The notes under the pieces were generated by a model. The model was not told where the DNA came from. It was given only the letters and a program-made list of their open reading frames with translations, and searched no databases. A program made the position numbers and the translations under genes. Positions 37,330 to 49,472 of a DNA stretch of 60,000 nt are shown in pieces. The stretch is from Tubiluchus corallicola. Lineage: Eukaryota; Priapulida; Priapulimorpha; Priapulimorphida; Tubiluchidae. Within the stretch, counting starts at the first letter, position 1. Each line of letters opens with the position of its first letter. The stretch spans positions 434,001 to 494,000 of the forward strand of contig JAQGDQ010000065.1 of NCBI GenBank assembly GCA_030141605.1, written 5' to 3'.

Positions 37330-37735
37330 AAGTGTGTTTGACGCTTCCAAGGCATTTGACTGTTTTGTCCAAAGGTTGTAAAATAAATATATTTAAACTA
37401 TTTGACAGATTACATTATTGTAAGCGCTTTAAGAAATTAATTTCAAGAAAAATTCCCGTCTACTATTGCTAGGAGTAATTTTAAATAGTATGCTGATAAA
37501 AAGTTTGTGTATCTTAGCCCATTATTCAGAGATCGTTTCAGTTACCAACGGTGTTAGACAGAGAGGTGTGTTGTAACCGCTCTTGTTTGGTGATATACCT
37601 TGAATGCCTGTCAATTAACTTGTAAAAATTTAAACCTGGTTAAAATGTAGGATATTAAGCTCTGTAGTGCTATTTCATACGCTGATGATTTGTCATTATT
37701 AAGTCCTAAAATTGAAGCTAAGCAAAACAAAAGTT
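37330..37735 (+). pseudogene. LINE RT fragment (palm A to YADD), heavily decayed
   Basis: Reading across frames gives FDASKAFDC (palm A), KLISRKIPVYY, a SVTNGVRQRGVL block, PLLFGDIP, and SYADDLSLLSPK (catalytic box). The style (DASKAFD, SVTNGVRQ) differs from LINE-A/C and is nearer the fragment at 41.9-43.26 kb. Several stops and a shortened middle. No endonuclease is attached here. Confidence 0.65.
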
Positions 37736-38329
37736 AAGAGTACATGTAAATGTGATATGGTTTATCCTTGTAGTAATATGCTTACTAACATAGCGCCACG
37801 ATTTCGTTTATAGAGCAAACTTTGTGAAAAGTAGTTTCTCATTTTTGATCAGTGACTTAAAAACAAATATTTTTATAATCTATTGTCAAGCTTTCTACGG
37901 CAACCAGCCCTGTATACTCGTTAACGACAACATACTGCAGAATTTACCAAACATCATTCATAGATTTATCTTGGCGCAAGTCAGTGATGTTCTTCAGCCA
38001 CTTAGCCAGTTCGAGAAATGTTTCATTAAATTTTATTTATCTTGTTTGAGGAGTAGTCATATTCTAGTAAGTCACTTTGTTAGAGAAGCGGTTTTTCTGC
38101 GGTGAGGTCAATTATTAGCGACATCTTGCAGTTAATGTTTTATAAATAAAATAATAACTCAAACCGTCACGATGTGAAACATTTACTATCTTGTACTGAG
38201 AATTTCTCAGAAGTTGTACTGAGAAATCCTGCAACTAGATGAAGCAAAAATTGCAATATGTTCAGCTTGTCAGATACATTACAAGTTATCAAAACAAATA
38301 ACAATTTCCTTGAAAAACGAGCTAATTTC
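37736..38329. other. No recognised gene (37.7-38.3 kb)
   Basis: A 93-codon plus-strand open frame at 37824-38105 has no motif I recognise. It may be unrecognised LINE sequence continuing from the left. Confidence 0.35.
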
Positions 38330-38750
<421 letters not shown>

Positions 38751-39184
38751 GCTGACGCTGACATTATTTGGTCTCCGGACATAAACGTAATGATACTTGG
38801 TATTTATTTTACGGAATAATAGGGCTCTTAAGGGATTCTTGATTTTTCCTGCAATCTTGTATATCTTGCTTTGATAATCAAGTTTGTTTTCTGTGGGAAT
38901 ATGCCAAGGCATGATATTTCCTTATTTCTGGTGAATATTGTACGGGTTGGCACGACTGGAAAAAATTCATTTAGTGTTTCGAAATTTCTAATTTATGGAA
39001 GCGTAGCAACTGATTTATAAAAAGGTAAGGCAGAGAGGGCAACAATCGCTACCATACCCGCTCTTAAGAAGGCAAGCAAGGCATCAGAACTAGGTGGTTT
39101 TACGATTTTGGCATGGACAAAACATAGCTTATCATCACTGTATTTCGTTTTGGACTGAAAATTCAAATTATGTTCTTTACAAAC

Positions 39185-39545
39185 TACACCAGGCACCGCT
39201 AGAACGTTACTTCTATACGTGCTCTGTCAAAGTTTTGAAAAAATCGGGTAATGGTGTCTGGAGAAAAGCCCTTTGCGGGAAAGCGTGGCGTTCCCACGAA
39301 ATCTAAATACGACTATAACACTGTTGAACGGGCTAGCCAACCATTATCTATAAGCACTATGCTTGGCGCGTTCCCGTTCTCTGGAAATAAGAGGTACAGT
39401 ACAAGTTTTCCAAACAAAAAAAACGGACAAAAGGGCCCCTTTTTGGAGGTTTTTGCCCTCCGTTCTCCCTGGTGGCTCCCATTCGAGAAATTAACCATTT
39501 GTGAGACGACACTAGATCGAGTGACCAGTCGCATTTTTGCTCCGC
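39185..39545 (+). repeat. Rep-B copy 1
   Basis: One of four related plus-strand blocks. Shared order: GGC.CCGCTAGAAC, then AAA..TCGGG, then CACG..TCTAAA, GTTGAACGGGCTA, CGTTCCCGTTCT, AATAAGAGGTA and CCTTTTTGGAGGTTTTTG. There is no consistent ORF among copies. Confidence 0.7.
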
Positions 39546-39559
39546 TATTTTAAATTCAT

Positions 39560-39790
39560 GCTGTCGACCATAACATGATTTTCGAAAAAAGGCCAAGGCT
39601 TTTCCATTTCGCAATGGATCGTCATAAATTTCACAGGAATACTAGAACAAATTCCATATCGACTGATACCGTCAGATTTTTGACCGTCATTTTGAATTCA
39701 AGATGCCGGTAAGAAAATAGTCTACGATTCCGCCAATTTGCAATGGATCATTATAAAACTGTGCAATAATGTACTAAAATAAATTTCGCA
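39560..39790 (+). repeat. Rep-F: two tandem ~110-130 bp units (third copy at 41545-41650)
   Basis: The unit contains ACATGATTTTCGAAAAAAGG, CCAAGGCTTTTCCA, TTTCGCAATGGATC.T.ATAAA and a run ending AATACTAGAACAAATT. A second, more diverged unit follows at about 39690-39790, and a third lies at 41545-41650 beyond the minisatellite arrays. Confidence 0.6.
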
Positions 39791-39814
39791 TTTACTGGTC
39801 TGAATTTTGAGGGC

Positions 39815-40145
39815 GCGATAGGCTTGGTACTAGTAAATTTGGTGCAGATAAGTTAGGTAGTGGTAATTTTGGTACAAGGAACTTTTGGTACCCGAAAAAT
39901 TTGGTACTAGGAATATTTGGTACACGGTAATTTTGGTGAAATTTGGAACAGAGAAAATATGGTACTAACTAACTAACTAACGAAGTTTTGTCAAGCATTT
40001 TTGGTATAAGTAAATATGGTACAAGGTAAATGGTACGGAACAAGATTGGTACAAGGAAAGTTTAGTACTCGGAAAGTTTGATACTAGGAAAATTCGGTAC
40101 AGAGAAAGTTTGGTACAAGGAACGTTTGGTACTATGAAAATCCAT
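39815..40145 (+). repeat. Minisatellite array M1 (TTTGGTACTAGGAAAA-like units)
   Basis: Around 17 degenerate units of about 16-21 bp, each with TTTGGTAC followed by an A/G-rich half, plus a short ACTA tetranucleotide run near 39965-39980. The same unit in the opposite orientation makes up array M2. Confidence 0.8.
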
Positions 40146-40533
40146 TTTATATAAGCTACTCGAACAAGCTATGGAGGCTCGTGTTGTTGCATTTGGTTTT
40201 TTTGTTTTTTGTTCGCTTACTCTTTGTTTGTTTGTCTGTTGTTTGTTATATGTCGTTGTTGTTGTTTGTCTGTTTCTTGCTCGCTCTTTTGTTGTAATTA
40301 CTACCACCACTACCGCCGCCGCCGTCGCCACCACCACCACCACCATCGTCATCATTATTGTTGTCATCATGTCACAATTGTTACTTTTGTCGTTTTGTTG
40401 CTGTCGTTATTGTTGTTTTGCGATTGTTGATGTTGTTGTTGGTGGTGGTGCTGCTGCTGTTGTTGCTATTGTTGTTGTTACTGATGTTGTTGTTATTCTT
40501 GTTGTATGCTAGTTCTTGCTTGTTCCTTTTGTT

Positions 40534-40589
<56 letters not shown>

Positions 40590-41044
40590 TATCATCATCA
40601 ATAAATAAAGTTCTCACTCCATACTAGGAGCCTCACGGGAAACTATACTATGCTTCTGCAGAACGTTTCTGTCTAGTGATATCATTAGCCATCACTGCCA
40701 TGTTTTTATCTCAGTTTGATAATTTTTATAAAAAAACAGAGAAAGTGATAATTTTCCGGAAAAAAACAAGTTGATGGAGCTTTTTGGAAAATTTGCATGG
40801 AGAGTTGGAGATCTTTCATTTTTACTGAAATAATTCTCAAATGTATCAGAATAGGTGGGATAATCACGGATAAAATTTAATTGCCATGCAATGTTAATTG
40901 CAGTATAATGTTTTATGAACTTTTTAATAAGCCAGACTTTCCTGGTACCACATTTCCTCCCTACTGAATAAACTTCCTTATTTTCTAGTTGAAACTATTA
41001 TTTTATAGTTTATACTGAGATATAGAAATGTTCTTTTTTTCGTT
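40146..41044. other. Spacer between inverted minisatellite arrays; simple-sequence rich
   Basis: Contains CNN-type trinucleotide-rich stretches (GTT, CCA and GCC mixes at 40230-40500) and an ATC run at 40534-40600. Open frames here give low-complexity Val/Leu, His or Ser runs and are not proteins. Confidence 0.7.
40534..40600. repeat. (ATC)n microsatellite
   Basis: A CAT/ATC trinucleotide run with one interruption near the right end. Confidence 0.95.
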
Positions 41045-41310
41045 TAGTACCAAATATTCCAATACCAAACTTTCTTAGTACCGAATTTTCCTCGTCCCAT
41101 ATTTTCGTACTATCAAAACTTCATTGTACCAATATTTCTTAGTACTAAACAATCCTGGCACCATATTTTCCACATACAAAACATTTCCCGTACCACATTT
41201 TCTAGTAACAAAATTCCTTGTACCAAAAATTCATAGTACCAAAATTTCCTCATGCCAAAATTACCTGTACCAAACTTACTTGTACCAAACTTTCCTACAT
41301 TTGATTTTTG
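41045..41310 (-). repeat. Minisatellite array M2, inverted relative to M1
   Basis: About 14 degenerate units of the form TTTTCCTAGTACCAAA, the reverse complement of the M1 unit. Open frames give periodic KFGT/NFG-type phrases that drift between frames, so they are not a protein. Confidence 0.8.
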
Positions 41311-41544
41311 ATCCGCCATTTTGTAGAATGAAATAGAATAGAATACAAACGCTTTATTTCACAAACATAAACGCAAGAAAACTGTTAACATATCACAAAC
41401 TTAAGGTTAAAACGCATCAGGAACACGTCCCTATAAATGCAGGTCTCTTCTAAGCGTAGTTGATAAAAAGACAAAGATACAGCACTTTATAACAAACACG
41501 ACTATATGTGCATCACAGTGCTGATTGAATGACTGAATTTTTGT

Positions 41545-41650
41545 ATTAAGATGTTGAAGATAACACGATTTTCGAAAAGAAGGCTAAGGCTCTGCCAATT
41601 CGCAATTTATCATGATCAAACTTTTCAGGATAAATATTCTAGAAAAATTT
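41545..41650 (+). repeat. Rep-F copy 3
   Basis: Matches 39565-39660: ACACGATTTTCGAAAAGAAG, CTAAGGCTCTGCCAATTCGC, then ATTCTAGAAAAATTT. Confidence 0.6.
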
Positions 41651-41884
41651 ATTTGTTTTCTGAGAAAAAGTCCATATGTCTACCAATTACTACCAATTAC
41701 CAATTATGGCTTAAGTGAATGGCTGCTTTTGGTTTTGTTGACAATACCCTTAGTGAACAATTTGTCAAAATCTAGGTATGGACAGTTTTAGTGAAATCGG
41801 CTTCAAGGCGGCGCCTTTACAGAGCCTTTAGTCCTAAAATGTTTAGTCGTTCCCATTATTGGCTTATATATATTAGCGTAAATA

Positions 41885-43260
41885 TATTAGCTTATGTTAT
41901 GGAATATCAACGGTATTTTTAAGAAAATTAATAACGAGAGACTAAGTAAACTCGATTTCTCAGATTTCGTCAATTTAATGAAAAATCATGACGTAATCTG
42001 TTATCTGAAACACATTGCGACTGTAATGATTTAATTGCTGTTGATGGATACTATATTTTTCAAATTAATAGGTCTAAATATGGAAAAAAGGTATTTGGTG
42101 GCATAGCGATTCTAATTATCTCAAAAATGAGACAAACTGTTAAACTTGAACGAAAAGTCTCTACGGAATACCAATGGTTTAAATGACGTAAAAAAATTTC
42201 AGTCTCTCAGCAGATATCCATGTCTGTTCCGCATATATCCCACCACAGAATTCTTCCATTCGATCCTCAAAATGCTTGATTTGTTTCAATGTCTAGAATG
42301 CGATATTGCGAACTACTTGATACATTTTTATTTACGGAGATTTTAACGCTGGTACTGGTATAGATCCAGATTTCACACAAAATGATAGCTCTATGATTGC
42401 CGAAAACATTGTGACTCTAAGAAACCACGTGAATAGCTGCTTCTAGATCCTTGCATTTCTTTCGGTTTAAAAATGGCAGAACGCTTGGAGACTTTATTGG
42501 AAACTACACATGTTTCAAGTATAAAGGAAAAACGTGTCGTTGATGATTCTAGTACTGTAGATTTTTGTAAAGAGTTTGTAAAGATATTGCAAAGAGTCTT
42601 TCGCCATAAAAAATTAACTCATGGTATGACAAGGAGTATAAAACGAGTTACAGAACACTCTGTAAACTTGGTCGAGATCTTTCTAAAGAACCCAACAACT
42701 ATGACCTCCATTGCACATATCACAAACAGAGTAAAACTCATCGCAAACAAAAAGCTACAGAATTAAGCTGTTAAGTTTAATAGAAAATACTAAATCTGAA
42801 AATCCAAAATTATTCTAGGAGTTATTGGATAAACCGGACTGTATCTTTTCTCAACCAAAAGTCAGTATAACTGCCGACGAGTTTTACAATTATTTTTCTC
42901 ATTTATCAAGTAAAAATCACAACTGCAGTAGTTTCGAAAAAGATGATACACGTTTAAAAAACATTGAACAGTACGTCGACAATACTCTCCCATTAAGTTT
43001 CACGCAGTTTGATTATCGCATCTCGGAAAGCGAAGTGTCTAAAGCCATTTTAACATTAAAGAACGGCAAAGCTGATGGAAGGGATCGGATAGTAAACGAA
43101 ATGTTAAAATACCATTTCAACTCCCAGTCCTTACTGCTTATTTTAACTCCTTATATTCATTTGGGAAATTCCCAAAGCTCTGGCTGATTGCATGATTACA
43201 CCGATTTACAAAAAAGGTGACCAAACCGATCCTGTGAATTACAGGGGTATCTCTGCTGTG
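41885..43260 (+). mobile_element. LINE-D: endonuclease to RT fingers, decayed
   Basis: Begins with an endonuclease start (WNINGIFKKINNERLSKLDF) and continues through THCDCNDLIAVDGYY and KVFGGIAILI, then a long frame-broken linker. An open stretch at 42825-43187 encodes the pre-RT region with the conserved LKNGKADGRDRIVNEML block. A frame change then gives ITPIYKKGD and PVNYRGIS at 43195-43250, the RT fingers. It stops there, where an opposite-strand LINE fragment begins. Many stops and frameshifts. Confidence 0.7.
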
Positions 43261-43261
43261 T

Positions 43262-43800
43262 GTCCCATGTTGAGAAAGTGTGTTTGTTCATCTTGACGCT
43301 TTGTTTTCTATTGTGAAGGTAATTATTAATTAGTTTTAGAGAAGTATAATCGAATCCTAATTGGCCTAATTGTACCTGATGTATTTTAATTTTTTTATAG
43401 GAAGCATAGATGTCGAGGCAGTATTCCATATTATTTATTAGATTGTCTGTTTGTACGTCATTGTCAGTCATTGTGTAAATATTACTCCAGTCCAATTTCA
43501 TTAAAGTACATTGAAATATGTCTCTGTTACATGCAGTATAATGTCTGACTGTTTTCCAGACTGTGCTTGTATTGTTTTTGGTTGGCATTTTTTGTCTACT
43601 ATTATTGTAGTCGTGGTCAAAATATTGGTCAGAATCACACGAGAAGTTTTCTTGTACTTGGAAATTGTCTTTAGTGTTTGAGATAAAGTCTATAGTAGTA
43701 GATGACGTTTTAGTGATTCTTGTGGGTTTATTACTTGCGTTTAGTATTTGCGTGTTATATAGGTCTAGGACTTTTTTAAACTATGTGTAATGACAAAACA
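43262..43800 (-). mobile_element. LINE-E: fragment of the LINE-A clade, minus strand
   Basis: The minus strand from about 43700 gives an endonuclease end, then the linker VWKTVRHYTACNRD, MKLDWSNIY, LINNMEYCLDIYASYKKIK. This parallels LINE-A (VWHLMRDYAQYSKHS, MNWASIY, LINDVEYYLNVHAPYKNVK). A deletion then joins it to RT sequence DYTSLKLINNYLHNRKQSVK. It meets LINE-D tail to tail near 43260. Confidence 0.65.
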
Positions 43801-45429
43801 AGTTGTTACCTAGCTGCGAGAAAACAAGAGATCAATTTATTCAAAACCCATTAATATTTATTGCGTTCAGTGTTACGTTGTCGATGGCTTTTTTAAATGC
43901 GTCATCTAGTGCGTTGCCGTTATCTATGGCCAAATGCCAGGCACAAAATCGCATTATGGCTGGTCATGGGTGGCAGTAGCATGTCAGTTCTTATGAAAAA
44001 ACTGGTTTGTCTGGTGATAAGTGCTAGTGCATTAGCTAATGTTTATACTATTGTGTACACGAAAATCTGGCGTTTTAACTTAAAAAAAAGGTGAATGACA
44101 AATTTTGTAGTATAACGGTGTTTTAAACGAAAAAACAATATTTTTGCTCAAAAATCTCCTGATTTTTGGCGGGTAATAACCAGTGCTACAGACTCTATAA
44201 GCCGGTTTGGTAGAGCCCGACCAACGTTTCTATTGTTTAACGTAACGTAAAACACGACGCGACGCGTGTAAATCCAGTGCACAATGAGCTCTTAACACTG
44301 TGTTCATTACATGAAAAAAAACAACTGCAGATGATCTTAAGAACTCTGTAGATTTTACTCGGAAGAGGAAATTCACGACGCTAAATGACTGCTATGGAAG
44401 ACAGCTGAGTCAAGCATAACGTCAGTCATTCTTGTTGAGTGCCCCCCCCCCAAGATTTTCCACACCCCGTAAGAGCTTTATTAACGCAGTTGCTTTCAGG
44501 ACATTTAATTGTAGCCGAGCACAAACACTGTTATGAAAAATGCTCAACTTTTCATTAGTTAGCAGGAGAAACATTGGCCGATTCTAGATTTTATTATTGT
44601 CTATTTAAATTGCAAGTGAATTAGTGTTTAGTGGAAATATATAGTATCGTTTCGTTTATTATTGTAAGAAATGCACAATGCTTACGTCTATGAGTTGCTG
44701 ATTAAACCGTTTTGGTATCAGTAAAATACTCAGTTTAATTTAGTTTATGGCTTTGCAAGTTAGATAAAAACAGCAATTTGATTAACTTTAAAAAATACAA
44801 ACCTAACGTTTTCCGTGAATCTGTTAATCTGGCTTTTGCTTTGATTTAATCGGATGGACTGAAAAACCTACCACAATACCGTTGAAATACTGAAGCCATT
44901 CGTCCTTTTTGTTGAAATGGTGGCTTTAATTCAGTCTACTGGTGGTTCAGGAAACAAATTAAGGTATCGCTGTCTTGGTATTAGCGTTAGGTGAATATCC
45001 AGCATTTTATTTTTAGACGTACTAAAGTCAACACTATGAGACTAGTAATGTTAACTTACTAGGTTTAGAAGTATCGTTTTTTCTCCGACACCAAATCGAC
45101 CCTGACATTAGATCACTTTTCTATGATACTATCGAAGGCTTAATCTTCATAGGCTGGGAACTTAGACTATTGAAGAGTTACTGCAGTCAAGGTTTGTGGT
45201 CTTTAGGATATAATTCTGAAATCATCTTTCAGTAATTATCATTACTATTTTTAATACATTTTTATTGTCGCCTATTGTCCATAAAATTTACAGATATAAA
45301 GTTCAGCAGTAAATATATCAGAAATCACTAATAATAATAATAATAACGTTACCAACAGACCCGGCAAAAAAATTTGCGATAAATCCACTAATAATCAATA
45401 ATGAGCGAACAACCTACATAGTGTTCATT
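43801..45429. other. No recognised gene (43.8-45.4 kb)
   Basis: AT-rich with a run of C near 44443-44452 and an AATAAT stretch near 45330-45345. No motif-bearing ORF. Confidence 0.4.
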
Positions 45430-46010
45430 TTTACAGAACGCAAAGCCATTGAGAAAAAGTAAAATTGTACAAAGAAATGACGTCAAAACAATGGCTTTGC
45501 GACAGCAGTTTTCTAAGCGAGTATCGCCAAAACGGAACTTGTAATCAACTAGTAGTCGCTCCCCTGGTAGAGGGTCCTTAAAAGACGTCCACATTATCGC
45601 GCAGCCCTATTCCTCCTTTTTGAAAGAGCTATTTCCAGACCCCCACCAGGCGCCAGTAGAACAATTTTTCTACATGGTGTTTAATCAGAATTTGGGAAAA
45701 ATTTGGGTAATTGGGTCTGGGAAAAAACGCCAGTTGACGTGAGCTATGAACGTACCACAAATTATAAACACGCTTACTACCCCCTCCGTAGGACGGGCTA
45801 TCCAACCATTACCAGCACCACCCCGGCCTATATATAGAAATAAGAGTTATAAATTTTTGCAAGAAACGGGTGAAAACGGCCATTTTTGGAAAATTTTCGC
45901 CCCTTGTTCCTCCTTGCGGCCCTAATGGCAGAGGACTGGATTGAGACCTTTCGTTTGATATATAGATCGCCGAATAAACCCCATACCACCGAAATTAATT
46001 ATAAGATGGT
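45430..46010 (+). repeat. Rep-B copy 2
   Basis: Aligns with copy 3 over about 600 bp, including ATGACGTCA.AACAATGGCT near the left end, CCACCAGGCGCC, ACGGGCTATC, AATAAGAG.TATAA, AACGGCCATTTTTGGA and TTTGATATATAGATCGCCG at the right end. It lies directly downstream of the SLC5 exon stop codon (on that gene's strand), so it may form part of the 3' untranslated region. Confidence 0.75.
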
Positions 46011-46037
46011 GTCCTGTGAACGATGCGCATTCTCGAG

Positions 46038-46252
46038 CTATGCATAAAATGCCCACAGAAATGTTGTTGCCGTCATCAGTATGATGGCATTGACGTTACA
46101 CACCCACATCCAGGATGTCTGCTCTGTAATGGGATCAACAGACGGATTACGTAGCTCATTCATCTCTTCTTTAGTTAGCTGGGGTTCCTGGCGTTTCTCT
46201 TCTTCCGTCTTTATGCCACAGGTAAAGTTGACAACTTTCTTCCACCACTGAA
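46038..46252 (-). CDS. SLC5 family (SGLT-like) Na+/solute cotransporter, terminal exon
   Basis: The minus-strand open stretch encodes QWWKKVVNFTCGI, then a charged linker with LTKEEMNELRNPS, then a last membrane segment W.WVCNVNAIILMTATTFLW ending AFYA and a stop at 46038-46040. A KxxxxFCG-like start, a TKEE linker and a final helix with NxNAIIL ending in (H/W)xYA or (H/W)xFA is the pattern of SGLT-type SLC5 C-termini (last transmembrane helix). The likely 3' splice site is TTTAGCTGTTTCAG, placing the exon start at 46252; five bases downstream a second AG would give 46247. The family moves sugars or similar solutes with Na+ across the plasma membrane. Upstream exons should lie at higher coordinates; I did not find them, so they may be beyond a long intron. 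Substrate cannot be told. Confidence 0.7.
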
Positions 46253-46789
46253 CTGAAACAGCTAAATACAGCAAAAATAAAAGAACTAGTACGTACAACG
46301 CTTTAAATTGCAATTGTTTTTAGTAGACGTGTATGTTAGCTTCCTTATTGTTATCTATTTTAGTGTACCACAATGCCCCATTCACTTAGAACCACTAATA
46401 ATGTAACGACCACAAAAATATTTTAGTTACATGAGCAATCGGTAGATGAAAGAAGCGGGCGTTATAAGTCAGTACGATTTAATATAGGCAAACAAACAGC
46501 AGCAAAATAAGTAGTACTGTATTCTTGTTCTTGTTGTCAGTTCTTTGCCTCTTAATAACAGTTGTGCATTGCAGATATGGAAGTGCACTGTTTTCAAAAT
46601 ACTAATTGATATTAAAAAGCGGCTTTGTTCTTGTCGGTATAAATCAAAGTAAAACAACATTCGCGAAGCAAGTTTTCAGAATGACGCTGTTAAGTTAAGC
46701 AAAAAGACCATACTGATGGACGATTGTAGTGTAACATGTGGTGATTTTTGTGATTTCATTAAGGTTGTTGATACATAATCCTCATTTAT
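46253..46789. other. Sequence upstream of SLC5 exon, presumed intron
   Basis: No further coding motif on the minus strand. Overlapping short frames only. Confidence 0.4.
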
Positions 46790-47400
46790 AACGCAAAGCC
46801 AGTAGCAGGTTTTATTGAATTAAAGTTATAAGGCTATAAGCAGAGTATAATGAATGACGTCAGAACAATGGCTAGACGTCAGCAAGTGAAAATCGCCCTA
46901 AATAGAGCCTCCAATCAACTCGTCACAGCACCTCTCGGTGGAAGCGTCCTAAAATGCAGCTCACATCATCGTGTAGCCGCCTTTCTCCTCTTTCTAAAAA
47001 GCTATGTATCTTCTTCCGAGAGTCCCAGCAGGCGCCGCTAGAACATTTGTTCTGTAGGCTGTTTGGTCAAAATTTCGAAAAAACCGGGAGTTGGGTCCAG
47101 GAAAACGTCCGTCACGGGATGCCGTGGCCCTCTCGTGAATTCTAAACACGCCTACTACATCCACCGTTGAACGGGCTATCTATCGATGGCCTGCACCGCC
47201 CTGTTCCCGTTCTTCAGAAATAAGAGGTATAAGTTTTGCAAAAAACCGGCGAAAAATGGCCATTTTTGGAGGTTTTTCGCCCCCTCCCCCGTTCATCCCA
47301 GTGGGCCCGATTCGAAAAATAAACCATCAATGGCAGGACACTATATCGAGACCTTTCATTTGATATATAGATCACCGCAAATGGTGCTGCCGTCGGAGCT
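46790..47400 (+). repeat. Rep-B copy 3
   Basis: Best-preserved copy: ATGACGTCAGAACAATGGCT, CAGGCGCCGCTAGAACA, GTTGAACGGGCTATC, GTTCCCGTTCTTCAGAAATA, ATGGCCATTTTTGGAGG and TTTGATATATAGATCACCG. Same orientation as copy 2, with the SLC5 exon between them. Confidence 0.75.
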
Positions 47401-49436
47401 GTAGCCTCGAATCTTATATATATACATATATGTTAAGCCCATACCACGCATATATTAGTATTATTTAGGTTAAATTACTGATTAAAACAGGAACTGTTTT
47501 ATCAAATCTAGCATTTATTCAGCAAAAATTCATATATTTTGTGAATAAAGTAGGAGCAGCAATGGAGGGTCATAACGAAAAGAAAAGTGGTAGATTTGTT
47601 GTTCCCCTGGTCAAGTCATGGTATTATTTTATCCTTATTGCTTGCTCAACCCGCTATTTGTGTAGATCACGCAGTATGTGCCAGGTCTTGGTACTTAGGA
47701 GTTAACTGGTGCCAACTGAACGTCTTCTTCATAGACTATATATTTCCTGAGGTGAGCTAGAACGTGATTGACACCATACTCGTACGTGAACGTTTTGAAG
47801 AGCTTGTTTACATACCGTGATCATTTGTCTACAAATGTTCCCAAAACAACAAATGGCCTACCTGGACAAAGCCGAGAGGAAATTTATAACTTCAGGTCAC
47901 TGAAGACCGAGTTAGCAGATATAAATGATTCAAAGTTAACCATCATGTAAAAAGTACAGCCTGCGTAGGTTTGCGCAGGTTGTAGAGCATAAGTAAGTCG
48001 GCCTTGGTCAGCATTAGTTGAGGCCTAGCCACAGCGTTGAATCCGTGACAACTATCATGATTATGAGAAAGTGGGAACACTGGTAGAAACCCCATATTTA
48101 GATAAAATGTTTTCAGAAATTTTCAGGCGAAGTGTTTTCTTTTCTGGCTAGTTTTTATAAACCTCGATGGGATCTTCAATGTCCAAAGTAATTCAAATGT
48201 GGTCAAAATTTGATTTATATACCAACGTAATATTAATTAATTTTATGCTATTGTTTTGGTTATAATCGTTGTTAAAAATGCCACTGGGACTTATGCATTT
48301 CGCGCAGTCGATATAAAGATCGTCTATGGAATGGAACTGTCAAATTTATTCTATTTCTGTAGCCTAATGAACGGAAAAATACAAAAACTGGATAAATGTT
48401 GTAGACGAGCACATGATCAGTTAAATGTAGAAAAAGTATGTCGTAGGCATGGTATGTTTTCATGTTCACAGGCAAGATGGACTTAATATTTTTTGTTGCT
48501 CTATTACCTTAAAGGACAAGAAAGGGCAATTTCAAATAAAGTAAGTTTCTGAAAACTCGTATTAAAATTTTTATCACCCAAGTATGATCTTATGCAAGTA
48601 AAGTACTCGTGTTTTCACGTTTACTTCAATTTTTTAAAAATAATTCAACCACTGCAGTAAACGTTGGCGCAGACATGTTTCATTTAGTCTGCCAGTCAAA
48701 AAGCCAGCATGCTACAGATCACGTGGCATGACATCACACCCTCACCTAGGCTTTTGTTCACAAACTGTTATAATTGCCAGACAATAACTCTCAATTTACT
48801 AGTTAGACTTCTATCTTCATGACAGTAACTCTGTGTCGCCACCTATCGTGCTTTAGCACAAGTGCTTCATCATAGACTTAATCCTACACAAACATTGGTA
48901 ATGTTAACTTTTTAGACGGTTGTAACACAGGCAAAATTTATTGTGTCATGAAGAAATAAATACGTGCGAATGAAGCTCCTGTCTTGCGCTAATCGTTTTT
49001 AAGGTAGTGGCGTTGATCACCCTTGAATAACAAATTTACTTTTGCAGTAGTCTTGTTACTACAAGTTTATCGTATGCGACTTTTTAGCCACAAATGTATC
49101 TTTGAGCTATTAGGGATCTTCTAAACCGCAGTAAATATGAGGCAAGTAGAAAATAATGTAAATTCAACGCGTTTAGTGCACTAAGACGATACCCGACAAA
49201 CGTTTATTTTATTGTTAAGCTTTTATTGCCATGAAATGACACTTTCGTGGCGCCTATAATGGAATTGCACGTCTTCGATGTAATTGTAGTACACTTGTAC
49301 ACACAAAAAGGTAAATTTAACACCAAAATGATAAGATTTTACACTAAACGGTAAATTTGTTGCCTCCTCCAATGCTTGGCTCCAAAGTGAGCTCATGTGA
49401 CTTAACACGCGGGAAAGAGAATAATCTAACCGAAAA
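47401..49436. other. No recognised gene (47.4-49.4 kb)
   Basis: Several open frames of 60-76 codons on either strand, none with a family motif. No relationship to other blocks was seen. Confidence 0.4.
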
Positions 49437-49472
49437 ATGTGTCAAATCACTGACATGCAGCACGAATTAACT

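Noticed and set aside
41113-41319. Periodic KFGT-like minus-strand open frame
   Set aside because: The minisatellite unit length is not a multiple of three and the period drifts across frames.
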